A stretch of 64,000 bases of DNA from an uncultured Collinsella sp. (GCA_900541695.1 UQKL01000004.1:49316-113315); one strand, 5' to 3'; shown: positions 14,613 through 24,146, numbered from the stretch's first letter. Notes: a model not told the origin generated them from the letters alone. Numbers and translations: made by a program.

Positions 14613-15890
14613 ATGTCCACTAAGTATGCAATCGTTGGCGGCAAGCTCATCGACGGTACCGGTGCCGAGCCGGTCGAGAACTCCCTCGTTCTCGTCGACG
14701 ACAACGGCAAGATCGAGTACGCCGGCGCCATGCAGGACCTTCCCGAGGGCGTTGAGGTCATCGACGCCGCCGGCAAGACTGTCCTGCCCGGCCTGATCGA
14801 CACCCACCTGCACTTCTCGGGCAACCTGACCGACGATGACACCGACTGGGTCATGCAGCCGCTCCTCGAGAAGCAGGCCGTCGCCGTCAAGCAGGCCTAC
14901 GACTGCCTCACCCACGGCCTCACCACCGTCTGCGAGATCGGCCGCTTTGGTATCCAGATCCGTGACTGCATCGACAAGGGCGTCTTCAAGGGCCCGCGCG
15001 TTCTGGCCACCGGCCTTGGCTTCTGCCGCGTTGCCGGCCACGGCGACTCTCACCACTGCAGCCAGGAGCTCAACAAGGAATCGCACCCCTGGGGCGATCA
15101 GGTCGACGGTCCTTGGGATCTGCGCAAGGCCGTCCGTCGTCGCCTGCGCGAAAACCCCGATGCCATCAAGATCTGGGCTACCGGTGGCGGCATCTGGCGC
15201 TGGGACTCCGGCCGCGACCAGCACTACTGCTCCGAGGAGATTCAGGCCGTGGTCGAAGAGGCCAAGATGGTCGGAATCCCCGTGTGGAGCCACTGCTACA
15301 ACAACCACGCCGCTGCCTACGATTCCGTTCGCTTTGGCTGCGAGCAGCTGATTCACGGCTTCGATATCGATGAGCGCACCATGGACCTCATGGCCGAGCA
15401 GGGCACCTTCTTCACCCCGACGATCGCCTTCCTGCCCACCTGGTACGCCACCTATCCGCCCGTCTACGTTCCCGAGCTGCACGACAAGTACGAGGGCACC
15501 CTGGTCGAGAAGGAGCTGCAGCGCAACTACGACTGCCTGCGCGAGGCCAAGAAGCGCGGCGTCGTCATGACGATCGGCTCCGACTCCTTCTCCTTCGTCA
15601 CCCCGTACGGCACCTGCTCCATCGAGGAGATGTACGAGTTCGTCGACAAGATCGGCTTCACCCCGGTCGAGACCATCACCTGTGCCACCCTCAACGGTGC
15701 CAAGATGTGCCACATCGAGGACGAGACCGGTTCCATCGAGGCCGGCAAGTGCGCCGACCTGCTGGTCGTCAACGGTGACGTCGCCGCCGACATCCACGTG
15801 CTCAACACCGACAACATGGACGTCATCATGAAGGACGGCTGGATTGTCGAGGCCGGCAGCTTCGGCGAGGCAAACAAGTACAGCGCCTAA
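14613..15890 (+). CDS. Metal-dependent amidohydrolase (imidazolonepropionase-like)
   Basis: A 425-aa TIM-barrel amidohydrolase. The small N-terminal beta domain is followed by LIDTHLHF, where His65 and His67 are first-strand metal ligands. Later candidate ligands are the Lys of KIWATGG, the His of WSHCYN, the His of IHGFDID and the Asp of GSDSF. The pattern resembles the prolidase/imidazolonepropionase-like group acting on cyclic amides or N-acyl/dipeptide substrates. AAGGAGGA precedes the ATG, and a perfect 12-bp palindrome TATGGATCCATA lies at 14591-14602 just before it. Pairing with the APC permease suggests a small amide or amino-acid-derivative pathway. Substrate unknown. Confidence 0.85.
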   Translation: MSTKYAIVGGKLIDGTGAEPVENSLVLVDDNGKIEYAGAMQDLPEGVEVIDAAGKTVLPGLIDTHLHFSGNLTDDDTDWVMQPLLEKQAVAVKQAYDCLTHGLTTVCEIGRFGIQIRDCIDKGVFKGPRVLATGLGFCRVAGHGDSHHCSQELNKESHPWGDQVDGPWDLRKAVRRRLRENPDAIKIWATGGGIWRWDSGRDQHYCSEEIQAVVEEAKMVGIPVWSHCYNNHAAAYDSVRFGCEQLIHGFDIDERTMDLMAEQGTFFTPTIAFLPTWYATYPPVYVPELHDKYEGTLVEKELQRNYDCLREAKKRGVVMTIGSDSFSFVTPYGTCSIEEMYEFVDKIGFTPVETITCATLNGAKMCHIEDETGSIEAGKCADLLVVNGDVAADIHVLNTDNMDVIMKDGWIVEAGSFGEANKYSA

Positions 15891-15948
15891 GCTACCGTTC
15901 ATCGATGGCTTGATGTAAAACACAGTATTTGATTGCATAATGCAATGG

Positions 15949-15975
15949 AGAGGGTCGCTTGCGGCCCTCTTTATT
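15949..15975 (+). terminator. Terminator-like hairpin between amidohydrolase and sensor kinase
   Basis: AGAGGGTCGC pairs with GCGGCCCTCT (one G-U) over a 2-nt turn and is followed by TTATT. It lies 58 nt after the amidohydrolase stop, and 27 nt before the kinase start, so it could also act as a leader attenuator. Confidence 0.6.
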
Positions 15976-16001
15976 GCTATGGGTGCGTCAGTAAGAAGGG
16001 G

Positions 16002-17393
16002 ATGACGGTGGATCTCAATAGGCTGATTCTGGGCAAGAGCTACAACTCTACCAAGGTCTTTCGTACCGCTCAGCATGTGGTTCAAGCCATCTTGCTCGGT
16101 ATTGTCGTTCCGCTGCTTATCCTGCTGCTCATCTGGGATCTAACCGATAATCCCAATCCCGTTCCGGCCGTTGTCGTCATTGCCGGCTTGGTCATGCTGT
16201 GCTTCTTCTTCTCGTATGTCTTTGTCGTTCCCGACGACCTCACATCGAGTGCAACCGACCGCACGCTCGCCATCGCTTCAAAAATATTCGCCTACACGTC
16301 GCGCGGCCTTACGCCCGAAGCTGCCCTGGGCGCCTCTAAGATCATCCTGTCTGAAACTATCGCCTCTGCCATCTGCTTTACCGACGGCAAGCAGGTGTTG
16401 GCAAGCTGGGGCGAGGATTCGGCAAAGTGTCCCGCCGGCACCCCGGTGGTGCTCAAGACCACGCTCAACGTGATCAACAGCGGTGAGCAAAGCGTGTTTT
16501 CGCGCGACGCCTCCAATGAGACGGGTGGCTACTTTCCGCGCCTGCGCGCCGGTATTGTCGCACCGCTTACCGTGCGCGGGCATTGCGTGGGCACGCTCGA
16601 GCTGTATTATCCCCGTCTGAGCAGCATCGATATGCGCCAGACGGCGCTTGCCTCGGGCTTTGCCGACCTCATTTCCACGCAGCTTGCGAGCTTTGAGCTC
16701 GAGCGCCAGGACGAGCTCACGGCCCGCGTGGAGCTGCGCGCCTTGCAATCGCAGGTCGATCCCCATTTTCTGTTTAACACCATCAGTACCATCGTGTCGC
16801 TCGTTCGAACCGAGCCCGACAAGGCGCGGTCGCTGCTGATCGACTTTTCCAATTACTATCGTCAGACGCTTTCTGATTCCGATACCCTCACAACGCTCGA
16901 GCACGAGGTGGAACAGGGCACTCGCTATATCAATCTAATGCAGGCTCGTTATGGCGACGGCCGTCTGCGCGTTTCGGTCGACATCGACTTTGAGGTGCGC
17001 GACAGCCTGGTGCCGCCGTTTATCTTGCAGCCGCTGCTCGAAAACTGCATCAAGCATGCGCAGCGCGAGACCGAGCCGCTTTCTATTCGTGTTAGGGCTT
17101 TTGAGACCGATGACGGCTTGGAGATCATCGTCGAAGATGACGGCATCGGTATGAGCGAAGAAGTCTGCGCGCATCTGTTTGAGCAACATCGCCGAGAGGA
17201 GCCCGAGAGCATTACCGCCGACGGCTCCATCAAGCGAGGTTGCGGCCTGGCGCTCTTCAACGTGCTTCAGCGCATCCATTTCTTTTACGGAGAAGATTCC
17301 GGCATGCGCGTGAAGTCCCAGGAGGGCGTGGGAACGCAGGTCATCGTCGAGCTGAACGGCGAGCCGCATGAGCCCGCGCCGTTGACGGCGTAG
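16002..17393 (+). CDS. LytS-type sensor histidine kinase (pair 1)
   Basis: About 463 aa. Two hydrophobic segments (about 25-70) are followed by a GAF-like region (about 90-225), then the LytS/YehU-type kinase core with phospho-accepting His255 in VDPHFLFNT and a HATPase domain with N-box PLLENCIKHA and G-box EDDGIGM. It lacks the multi-span 5TMR-LYT sensor of classical LytS. Start choice is uncertain: ATG 16002 sits only a few bases after AAGAAGGGG, while GTG 16008 has better spacing. The LytTR response regulator follows 38 nt downstream and is its evident partner. The second pair at 21920-24052 has the same architecture, suggesting duplication. Confidence 0.9.
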   Translation: MTVDLNRLILGKSYNSTKVFRTAQHVVQAILLGIVVPLLILLLIWDLTDNPNPVPAVVVIAGLVMLCFFFSYVFVVPDDLTSSATDRTLAIASKIFAYTSRGLTPEAALGASKIILSETIASAICFTDGKQVLASWGEDSAKCPAGTPVVLKTTLNVINSGEQSVFSRDASNETGGYFPRLRAGIVAPLTVRGHCVGTLELYYPRLSSIDMRQTALASGFADLISTQLASFELERQDELTARVELRALQSQVDPHFLFNTISTIVSLVRTEPDKARSLLIDFSNYYRQTLSDSDTLTTLEHEVEQGTRYINLMQARYGDGRLRVSVDIDFEVRDSLVPPFILQPLLENCIKHAQRETEPLSIRVRAFETDDGLEIIVEDDGIGMSEEVCAHLFEQHRREEPESITADGSIKRGCGLALFNVLQRIHFFYGEDSGMRVKSQEGVGTQVIVELNGEPHEPAPLTA

Positions 17394-17431
17394 CACGCGG
17401 TTGGATTGAGAGAAAAAGAGGGGAAGCACAT

Positions 17432-18166
17432 ATGTCCGAAGGCTGGAACATCTTGGTGGTTGATGACGAGCCTCCCATTAGGGCTGAGCTACGCTATCTG
17501 TTGGAAAAGGATGCGCGTGTGGGCCAGATTGCCGAGGCGGGCAATGTCACCGAAGCCGTGGAGTCGATTCTGTCGAACAAGCCCGACGTGTTGTTTTTAG
17601 ACATTACCATGCCCGGTCGCTCGGGAATTGAGCTTGCCGAGACGCTGCAGAACCTAAAGACGCCGCCGGTCGTGGTGTTTGTGACGGCGTTTGCCGAGTT
17701 TGCCGCCGATGCGTATAACCTCGATGCTGTCGACTATGTCGTCAAGCCGGTCGAGGACGCACGCCTGTCAAAGGCACTCGACAAGATCGAGGCAGCCTTG
17801 GGTGTCCGTCGTGTTATCCACGCTCCGCGCCAGCCTTTGCGTCTGACGGTGGACCGCGGGGGCAAAAAGGTGTTCATTCCTGCCGCAGACGTCTGCTACT
17901 TTGAGGCGCGCGCCGATTTTTGCAACGCCATCTGCGCCGAGGGAACATATCTGATCAATGAGTCGATCTCTTCGCTCGAGCGTCGCTTGGACTCCGAGGG
18001 CTTTATTCGCGTTCATCGCAGCTACCTGGTCAATTTGGAAGACGTGCACAATGTTGAGATTGGCTCCACGGGGTTGATGGAGCTCAGGCTCGACCGCGTG
18101 AACTCGACGGTACCGGTGTCCCGTCGTCGTGCCGCCGAGGTCAAGTCGCACCTGGGGCTTGCGTAA
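17432..18166 (+). CDS. LytTR-family response regulator (pair 1)
   Basis: A 244-aa regulator with an N-terminal receiver domain (acidic pocket Asp11/Asp12, phosphorylation site Asp57 in LFLDITMPG) and a C-terminal LytTR DNA-binding domain from about residue 140, ending with the typical PVSRRRAAEVK segment. It is phosphorylated by the kinase encoded just upstream and binds direct-repeat promoter sites in this family. The ATG follows AGAGGGGAAG. Its regulon is not evident; the next gene, a zinc phospholipase-like protein, is one candidate. Confidence 0.93.
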   Translation: MSEGWNILVVDDEPPIRAELRYLLEKDARVGQIAEAGNVTEAVESILSNKPDVLFLDITMPGRSGIELAETLQNLKTPPVVVFVTAFAEFAADAYNLDAVDYVVKPVEDARLSKALDKIEAALGVRRVIHAPRQPLRLTVDRGGKKVFIPAADVCYFEARADFCNAICAEGTYLINESISSLERRLDSEGFIRVHRSYLVNLEDVHNVEIGSTGLMELRLDRVNSTVPVSRRRAAEVKSHLGLA

Positions 18167-18258
18167 GAGGCTTGCGTGCTGTCGTTTACCATCGCAGGTT
18201 TGGCATGGGCGCGCGGTGGGCATAATGGGTGGCATCGAATGAAATCGAAAGGATCATT

Positions 18259-19203
18259 ATGCCCGCGCTTATCACCCATCATCTGTTTGGCGAGGAAAGC
18301 ATCGACCGTCTTCCGCAGGGCGTCATCACGTCCGATGAAGAGCGCATTGCCTTTATCTTGGGCAACCAAGGTCCCGACCCGTTTTTCTTTCACATTCTGA
18401 CACCGCGTGTTTCCGACTGTACGCTGCTGGCGCAGGTCATGCATCGCTCGCGCATGTCTCGCCAGTTCGCGTGCCTGCGCGACGGCGTGTCGCATCTGCT
18501 GCCGCGCGACGCCAGCTTGGGTCGCGCCTTTGCGCTGGGCCTGCTGTCTCATTACGTGCTCGACCGCAACGCCCATCCCTTTGTCTATGAGCAGCAGTTT
18601 GGCATCGTGGAGTCCGATTCAGAGCTTGAGGATTCGAGCAGTCAGGTCCATGCTGTGATCGAGAGCGACCTGGATGTACTGATGCTGCAGCTTAAACGCG
18701 ATGGCGCTACGGTCGACGATTACCCGCCGGCGGGCGAGATCGTCACCACCGATCGCATCAATCGCGTGGCCGGCGTGCTGATGAGCTATGTTGCCGGACG
18801 CGTGTACGGCATTGACATTCCGGCGGGGGAGTACGGTGCTGCCGTTGCCAATATGCAGCGACTTTACCGCGCGATTGAGCCGGCCGGCTCCGCAAAGACG
18901 CGCGCGATCTCGCTGGTTGAGGGCTTGGTGCACGACTACTCGCTGCTCGACGGCCTTGCGCACCGCGTGACGACCGAGCTGCCCGAGCGTACCGGCAACC
19001 TGGGCCACTTGGCATGGAAGAACCCCTTTACCGATGAAGTCTCGACCGAGAGCTTCCCCGAGGTCTTTGACCGCGCGCTGCTCGATTACGAGTGCACGGT
19101 TGCCCGCTTTATCGAGACCGGCGATATGGAAGCCGTGACCAACCATGTCAATTACAGCGGTCGCGTGCTCAATGCCGATGAGGAGTTCGACCGCGAGGAA
19201 TAG
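18259..19203 (+). CDS. Zinc-dependent phospholipase C-like protein
   Basis: A 314-aa all-alpha protein resembling the zinc phospholipase C/S1-P1 nuclease superfamily. It opens with MPALITHHLFG and contains repeated His/Asp motifs expected for metal binding: LGNQGPDPFFFH, GLLSHYVLDRNAHPF and the later HAVIESD. No signal peptide is visible, so it is probably cytoplasmic, unlike secreted clostridial phospholipases. Proteins of this type are common hypothetical-like annotations in Coriobacteriia; the substrate is unknown. I use ATG 18259 with GAAAGGATC upstream. It sits between the two LytS/LytTR pairs. Confidence 0.75.
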   Translation: MPALITHHLFGEESIDRLPQGVITSDEERIAFILGNQGPDPFFFHILTPRVSDCTLLAQVMHRSRMSRQFACLRDGVSHLLPRDASLGRAFALGLLSHYVLDRNAHPFVYEQQFGIVESDSELEDSSSQVHAVIESDLDVLMLQLKRDGATVDDYPPAGEIVTTDRINRVAGVLMSYVAGRVYGIDIPAGEYGAAVANMQRLYRAIEPAGSAKTRAISLVEGLVHDYSLLDGLAHRVTTELPERTGNLGHLAWKNPFTDEVSTESFPEVFDRALLDYECTVARFIETGDMEAVTNHVNYSGRVLNADEEFDREE

Positions 19204-19304
19204 GGCTCATGCGTGCCCCTTTGCCGAATCCTTACCGGTGCTTCTGGACAATTGGGGTACGATGAACTAACTGCATATCGGGCAAATACGAAGGGTCCCT
19301 GTCC

Positions 19305-20564
19305 ATGAAATACACCAAGCTCGAGCGTAACTGGGTTATGTACGATGTGGGCAATTCGGCCCTCGTGCTGCTCAATACCTCGGTGGTGCCCATTTACTTT
19401 AACGCCATCAATACCGGCGCTTCCTCGGCCGACCTGGTGGTCGCTTGGGGCAATGCGCAGACGATCGCCTCGCTGGTCATCGCCATGCTCATGCCCATTC
19501 TGGGCGCACTTGCCGACTACGCCGGCAACAAGATCAAGTTCTTCTTGGGCTTCTTCCTCACGGGCCTGGTGCTTTGCCTGGCGCAGGCTATCCCAATGTC
19601 CGCCATGGCATTTTTGACCGTGTACGTGCTGTGCACCATCGGCCTTAACTCTTCTATGACGTTCTACGACGCCATGCTGCCTGACATTACCACCGACGAG
19701 CGCATGGACGCCGTGTCCAGCTCGGGTTATGCCTGGGGCTACATCGGTTCCACCGTGCCGTTCGTCATCTGCCTGGCGCTCATCATGGGTGGCCCCGCTC
19801 TTGGCATCCCCACCATGCTGGCAACGCGTCTGTCGTTTATCATCACTGGTGCCTGGTGGCTCATCTTTACCCTGCCGCTCATTCGCACCTATAAGCAAAA
19901 GTACGGTCGCGAGCGCGGTCCCGAGGACACCATCGGCCACATCGTGGGCGGTGTGTTCTCCGAGGTCGGACACACCATGCGCGAGATTGCCCACAATAAG
20001 ACCGTGCTGGTCTACATGATCGCGTTCTTCTTCTATATCGACGGTGTGCACACGGTCATTTCCATGGCCACCAGTTACGGATCGGCCTTGGGCATCGATT
20101 CGACGCAGCTGGTGCTGGCGCTGCTCGTTACGCAGTTCGTGGCCTTTCCGTCCGCCATCATCTACGGCAAGCTCGCCGGACGCGTGGGCACACTCAATAT
20201 GATCATGGTGGCCGTCGCCGCCTATATGGGCATCGTGCTCTTTGCCGCGTTCTTCCTCAAGACTGCCTTTGAGTTTTGGGTGCTCGCTATTTTGGTCGGC
20301 CTGTTCCAGGGCGGCGTGCAGGCGCTCAGCCGTAGCTACTTTGGCCGCATTATCCCCAAGGAAAAGTCCAACGAGTACTACGGCTTCTTTGACATCTTTG
20401 GTCGTTATGCAAGCGTTATGGGCACCTTCCTGGTGTCGGTCGTCACCTCGCTGACCGGCAACCCGTCGCTGGGCGTCCTTTCCATTGGCGTGCTGCTGAT
20501 CGTTGGCTTTATGCTGCTGGTCCGCCTGTCCCGCATGACTCGGGCGGCAGAGCATGCCGCATAG
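19305..20564 (+). CDS. UMF1-type MFS transporter
   Basis: A 419-aa membrane protein with about twelve hydrophobic segments. Motifs NWVMYDVGNSA near the N-terminus, FYDAMLPDI near residue 115 and SSSGYAWGYIGS near 140 are characteristic of the UMF1/Atg22-like branch of the major facilitator superfamily. It probably exports or imports small metabolites such as amino acids, by analogy with Atg22, but bacterial substrates are undefined. It is monocistronic by appearance, with its own upstream region and a hairpin terminator region before the next gene. Confidence 0.88.
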   Translation: MKYTKLERNWVMYDVGNSALVLLNTSVVPIYFNAINTGASSADLVVAWGNAQTIASLVIAMLMPILGALADYAGNKIKFFLGFFLTGLVLCLAQAIPMSAMAFLTVYVLCTIGLNSSMTFYDAMLPDITTDERMDAVSSSGYAWGYIGSTVPFVICLALIMGGPALGIPTMLATRLSFIITGAWWLIFTLPLIRTYKQKYGRERGPEDTIGHIVGGVFSEVGHTMREIAHNKTVLVYMIAFFFYIDGVHTVISMATSYGSALGIDSTQLVLALLVTQFVAFPSAIIYGKLAGRVGTLNMIMVAVAAYMGIVLFAAFFLKTAFEFWVLAILVGLFQGGVQALSRSYFGRIIPKEKSNEYYGFFDIFGRYASVMGTFLVSVVTSLTGNPSLGVLSIGVLLIVGFMLLVRLSRMTRAAEHAA

Positions 20565-20678
20565 GAGCGAGCGGATATTGTGCCTGTCCACGGTACTCTT
20601 TTGGGGTTATCCGCAATAAACATTGCGACTTGCGAGCAATGATTTGCCCAAGTGGGTATGATGGAATCAGCTAGGTCG

Positions 20679-20715
20679 CGGGGCGTCGCCTGTGTTTGGC
20701 GGCGTCCCGTTTTTG
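20679..20715 (+). terminator. Terminator-like hairpin before the glycosyltransferase
   Basis: CGGGGCGTCGCC pairs with GGCGGCGTCCCG (G-U tolerant) and is followed by TTTTTG. It could end the MFS transcript. It lies only 20 nt before the next ATG, so it could instead be a leader attenuator, since TATGAT at 20657 resembles a -10 box just upstream. Confidence 0.6.
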
Positions 20716-20735
20716 TGTTGCAGGGAGGGTAAGGC

Positions 20736-21923
20736 ATGAACGCCACAGTCGTGATTCCAACGTATTGGGCGGGCGATGACGCTTGCGCAAACGCCCCTGG
20801 CACCTATGATCATTCGACGCGACTCAACGCCGACAATCCCGAACTCGACCGCTGTCTGGCCTCGCTTGAGCAGGTACGTGACATCCCGCGCATCATCCTT
20901 TTGGTGGTCTGTCCCGTTTCTGCCACAGCCGATGTGTCGCTGCGCGTGCACGAGATTGTCGACGCGCATCCCACGCTCAAGGTCACCGTTGTCACCAACA
21001 CCCAGGCCTCGCGCATCGCAGACCGGGTTGTTCAGATCGCACCCAAGGGTTCGGGCGAGTGCGTGAGTCTGCGAGGCTACGGCGCCATCCGCAACATGGG
21101 GCTAGCCTGTGTCGCTGTGCTGGGGCATGACGCGGTTATCTTTTTGGATGACGATGAGACTGTCATCGACGCCGACTTTATGAAGCGCGCGACCTATGCG
21201 CTGGGCCAGCAGACGCGTCAGGGCCTGCCGATTTTGGTCAAGAGCGGTTACTTTTACGATCGCGACGGATCCCCGCTGGCGCCCACGGACAAGGTGGGCA
21301 TCTGCCATCGTTGGTGGACCAAGCGCATCGAGTTCAACCGTTGGATGAAAAAGGCGCTCTCGGGCACCCGCATCTCGCGCTCCAACTACGTGTGCGGCGG
21401 CCTTATGGCGCTTCATGCCCGCGCCTTTACCCGTGTGGCATTTGACCCGTTTATCACCCGAGGTGAGGACCTGGATTACCTCTTTAACATGCGCATGTTT
21501 GGCTACGATGTGTGGTTTGACAACGAGTGGACCGTTCGTCACCTGCCGCCCGAGTCCGAGAAGCGCTCGCCGCGTTTTATGCAGGATGTGTATCGTTGGT
21601 ACTACGAGCGGGCCAAGCTGACATTTGCCGCGCACCAGCAGGAGCTCGTTCCCGTCACGGCCGCGTCGCTCATGCCCTATCCGGGCCCGTGGATTTCGCG
21701 CGAGCTCGACGACCGCGTGCGCAAGACCGCCATGGTCCGCAGCATGTTTACCCGCGAGCACGAGGGGTACCTGCGCATTTGGCGGCACGGCATTGACGAG
21801 GCCAAGACCTACGCGCGCCAAAACGCCGCAAGCTACCTGCGTTTCCAGAGCTTTTGGCCCAAGATTATGGACGGGCTCTGGCGCGACGCACAACTGACCA
21901 GCATCCTGGAGGGGACTGAATGA
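20736..21923 (+). CDS. Family 2-like glycosyltransferase
   Basis: A 395-aa GT-A-fold protein. It begins TVVIPTYWAGD, has FLDDDET (the nucleotide-sugar and metal-binding acidic cluster) near residue 137, and an acceptor-side motif with RGEDLDYLFNMR near 250, the ED pattern of inverting GT2 enzymes. No transmembrane segment is obvious, so it is probably cytoplasmic, acting on a membrane or soluble acceptor. Its stop codon overlaps the start of the second LytS-like kinase by four bases (ATGA), so the two are translationally coupled, an unusual partnership implying a link between sensing and cell-surface glycan. Confidence 0.8.
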   Translation: MNATVVIPTYWAGDDACANAPGTYDHSTRLNADNPELDRCLASLEQVRDIPRIILLVVCPVSATADVSLRVHEIVDAHPTLKVTVVTNTQASRIADRVVQIAPKGSGECVSLRGYGAIRNMGLACVAVLGHDAVIFLDDDETVIDADFMKRATYALGQQTRQGLPILVKSGYFYDRDGSPLAPTDKVGICHRWWTKRIEFNRWMKKALSGTRISRSNYVCGGLMALHARAFTRVAFDPFITRGEDLDYLFNMRMFGYDVWFDNEWTVRHLPPESEKRSPRFMQDVYRWYYERAKLTFAAHQQELVPVTAASLMPYPGPWISRELDDRVRKTAMVRSMFTREHEGYLRIWRHGIDEAKTYARQNAASYLRFQSFWPKIMDGLWRDAQLTSILEGTE

Positions 21924-23263
21924 TCGACCGCCGCGCCCAGCGCGATAATTCAATATCAATCTTTCGCGTGATCGCCGTTGTCTGCGCCATTTGCGTGCTG
22001 GTGTACTTTATTTTTGCCCTGGCGACTGGGATTGAACCGATCGCGACCGTGGTCGCCTGCGCACTGCTGTGCATCTTTCTGTGCATTTTTATCTTTTTGA
22101 CGCTCAATCCCGATTCGGTGCGTTCGCAGTACACCGAAGAGACGCTCTCGGTGGCCTCTGCCATGCTCGAAGACATCAAAGGCGGCCTGACGCAGGAGTC
22201 GGCGCGTCTGGTGTGCCAGCGCATTTTGCCCGAGACGCGTGCCATGACGGTTGCCATTACCGACGAGAGCAACGTGCTGGCCTGCGCGGGTGAGCTTGAG
22301 GAAAAGCTGCTGCCCGATTCGCCCATCCACACGCTTGCCACGCGCTACGTCATTGAACACGGCATCGTGCAGTCGTTCAACCGCGTGGTGGACGTGGTGG
22401 GTTCGGATGGCTCGCACAACCATGTTCCTGCCGGTATCATCGCTCCTATTAAGGTGGGCGACCGCACCGTCGGCACGCTCAAGTTCTACTATAAGACCCC
22501 ACGTGCCGTTGACCGCACCCAGTACGCGCTTGCCTCGGGTTTTGCCGAGATCCTGTCCACACAGCTCGCCATTCACGAGCTCGAGGTGCAAAAGGAGCTC
22601 ACGGCCCGTGCCGAGGTGCGTGCCCTGCAGGCGCAGATCAACCCGCACTTCCTGTTCAACACGCTCAACACCATCGCGTCGTTTACGCGTACCGACCCGC
22701 TGCGCGCCCGCGAGTTGCTGCGCGAGTTCTCCTCGTTCTATCGCGCCACGCTCGACAATTCGGGCTCGCTCATTCCCGTGTCGCGCGAGGTCGCACAGAC
22801 CAAGCGCTACCTGACGTTTGAGAAGGCGCGCTTTGGCGATGATCGCGTGCTGGCGACCTTCGATGTGTCCGAGGACGTCGAGGACACGCTGGTGCCGGCA
22901 TTTGTGATTCAGCCGATCGTCGAGAATGCCGTGCGCCACGGTATGGGTGATGACGATGCACTGAGGATCGACGTGTCGGTCCACACGGATGGCGACGATG
23001 CGATTTTGATTGCGGTCGCCGATAACGGCGTGGGCATGGATGAAGGCACCGCTGCCAGACTGTTTGACGAGCGCTCTGCCCGTCCCGACGCCAACTCCCC
23101 ACAGGGCGGCGGCGCCGGTGTGGCCATGCACAATATTTCGGAGCGCATCCATCGCTTTTATGGACCGCATTCCTATACGCGCGTCGAATCGGCGCCGGGC
23201 AAGGGCACTAAAGTGCTCCTGCATCTCGATTTGTCGGAGAGCATCTTCGACATTCAAGAGTAG
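21920..23263 (+). CDS. LytS-type sensor histidine kinase (pair 2)
   Basis: A 447-aa kinase built like the one at 16002: two N-terminal hydrophobic segments (about 14-62), a GAF-like region, phospho-accepting His243 in INPHFLFNT, and a HATPase domain with PIVENAVRHG and ADNGVGM. It starts within the last codons of the glycosyltransferase (ATGA overlap), so it is read from the same transcript. The LytTR regulator follows after 72 nt. High similarity of the kinase cores suggests the two pairs arose by duplication, with divergence in the sensor region. Confidence 0.92.
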   Translation: MIDRRAQRDNSISIFRVIAVVCAICVLVYFIFALATGIEPIATVVACALLCIFLCIFIFLTLNPDSVRSQYTEETLSVASAMLEDIKGGLTQESARLVCQRILPETRAMTVAITDESNVLACAGELEEKLLPDSPIHTLATRYVIEHGIVQSFNRVVDVVGSDGSHNHVPAGIIAPIKVGDRTVGTLKFYYKTPRAVDRTQYALASGFAEILSTQLAIHELEVQKELTARAEVRALQAQINPHFLFNTLNTIASFTRTDPLRARELLREFSSFYRATLDNSGSLIPVSREVAQTKRYLTFEKARFGDDRVLATFDVSEDVEDTLVPAFVIQPIVENAVRHGMGDDDALRIDVSVHTDGDDAILIAVADNGVGMDEGTAARLFDERSARPDANSPQGGGAGVAMHNISERIHRFYGPHSYTRVESAPGKGTKVLLHLDLSESIFDIQE

Positions 23264-23335
23264 AATGAGTGGTTACGGGTTTAACGCTAGTTGGCGGATG
23301 CCCGACGTAGTTAGTTGACGAAAGGTTTTATCCCT

Positions 23336-24052
23336 ATGCTGCGTGCGATGATTGTGGATGATGAGGCCCCGGCCCGTTCGGAACTTCGCTTCTTGCTCGA
23401 GCAGACGGGCAAGATCGGCACGATCACAGAAGCGTCGAGCGTTCGCTCCGCCATCGAGATGCTCATGGAGAGTCGCGTCGATGTCGTGTTCCTCGACATT
23501 TCGATGCCTGGTGCCTCGGGTCTGCAACTTGCCGAGGCGCTGCATAAGCTCAAGAATCCGCCGGCGATTGTGTTTGTAACCGCATACAGCGATCATGCGG
23601 TCGAGGCGTTTGACGTGGATGCCGTCGACTATCTGATGAAGCCGGTCGAGGAGGCTCGCCTGGATCGAGCGATCGATAAGGTTATGCAACGCGCTAAGCC
23701 TGTCACGGACAGCAAGGTGACCATCGAGCGCATCCCGGTGGAAAAGGGCGGCCGCAAGGTCCTCATTCCCGTGGACGACATTCGCTTTATTATGGCCAAG
23801 GACGATTACTCCTGCATCTATACGGTCGACGATCGCTTTTTGTCGACGACCTCGCTGGCGCAGTTCGAGGCCAAGCTCTGTGACTTTGGCTTCTTCCGCG
23901 TTCACCGCCGCTATATCGTCAACTTGGCGTGTGTCACCGACGTCGAGACGGTTCCCTCGGGCGCTATCCAGCTGGGCATTACGGGCGTCGACGAACGCGT
24001 ACCGGTTTCGCGTCGTCGCGTCGTACCGCTCAAAAAGGCCCTGAGCCTCTAG
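23336..24052 (+). CDS. LytTR-family response regulator (pair 2)
   Basis: A 238-aa regulator with a receiver domain (Asp8/Asp9 pocket, phosphorylation site Asp54 in VFLDISMPG) and a C-terminal LytTR DNA-binding domain ending PVSRRRVVPLKK. The ATG at 23336 has GAAAGG at 23320-23325; an upstream in-frame ATG at 23315 lacks this. It is the evident partner of the kinase encoded upstream and parallels the regulator at 17432 in length and layout. Confidence 0.93.
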   Translation: MLRAMIVDDEAPARSELRFLLEQTGKIGTITEASSVRSAIEMLMESRVDVVFLDISMPGASGLQLAEALHKLKNPPAIVFVTAYSDHAVEAFDVDAVDYLMKPVEEARLDRAIDKVMQRAKPVTDSKVTIERIPVEKGGRKVLIPVDDIRFIMAKDDYSCIYTVDDRFLSTTSLAQFEAKLCDFGFFRVHRRYIVNLACVTDVETVPSGAIQLGITGVDERVPVSRRRVVPLKKALSL

Positions 24053-24056
24053 CACA

Positions 24057-24111
24057 CCGGCCCCGCAGCCCTGTAGACCAAAATCGTCTGCGGAGCCGTG
24101 GGGCTTTTTGT
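24057..24111 (+). terminator. Terminator of the glycosyltransferase/kinase/regulator operon
   Basis: A GC-rich, partly mismatched stem (GCCCCGCAGCC side pairing toward GGAGCCGTGGGGC) ends in TTTTTG. Confidence 0.65.
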
Positions 24112-24146
24112 ATGAATGCACCAAATCGTTTTACGGAAGGGATCCC

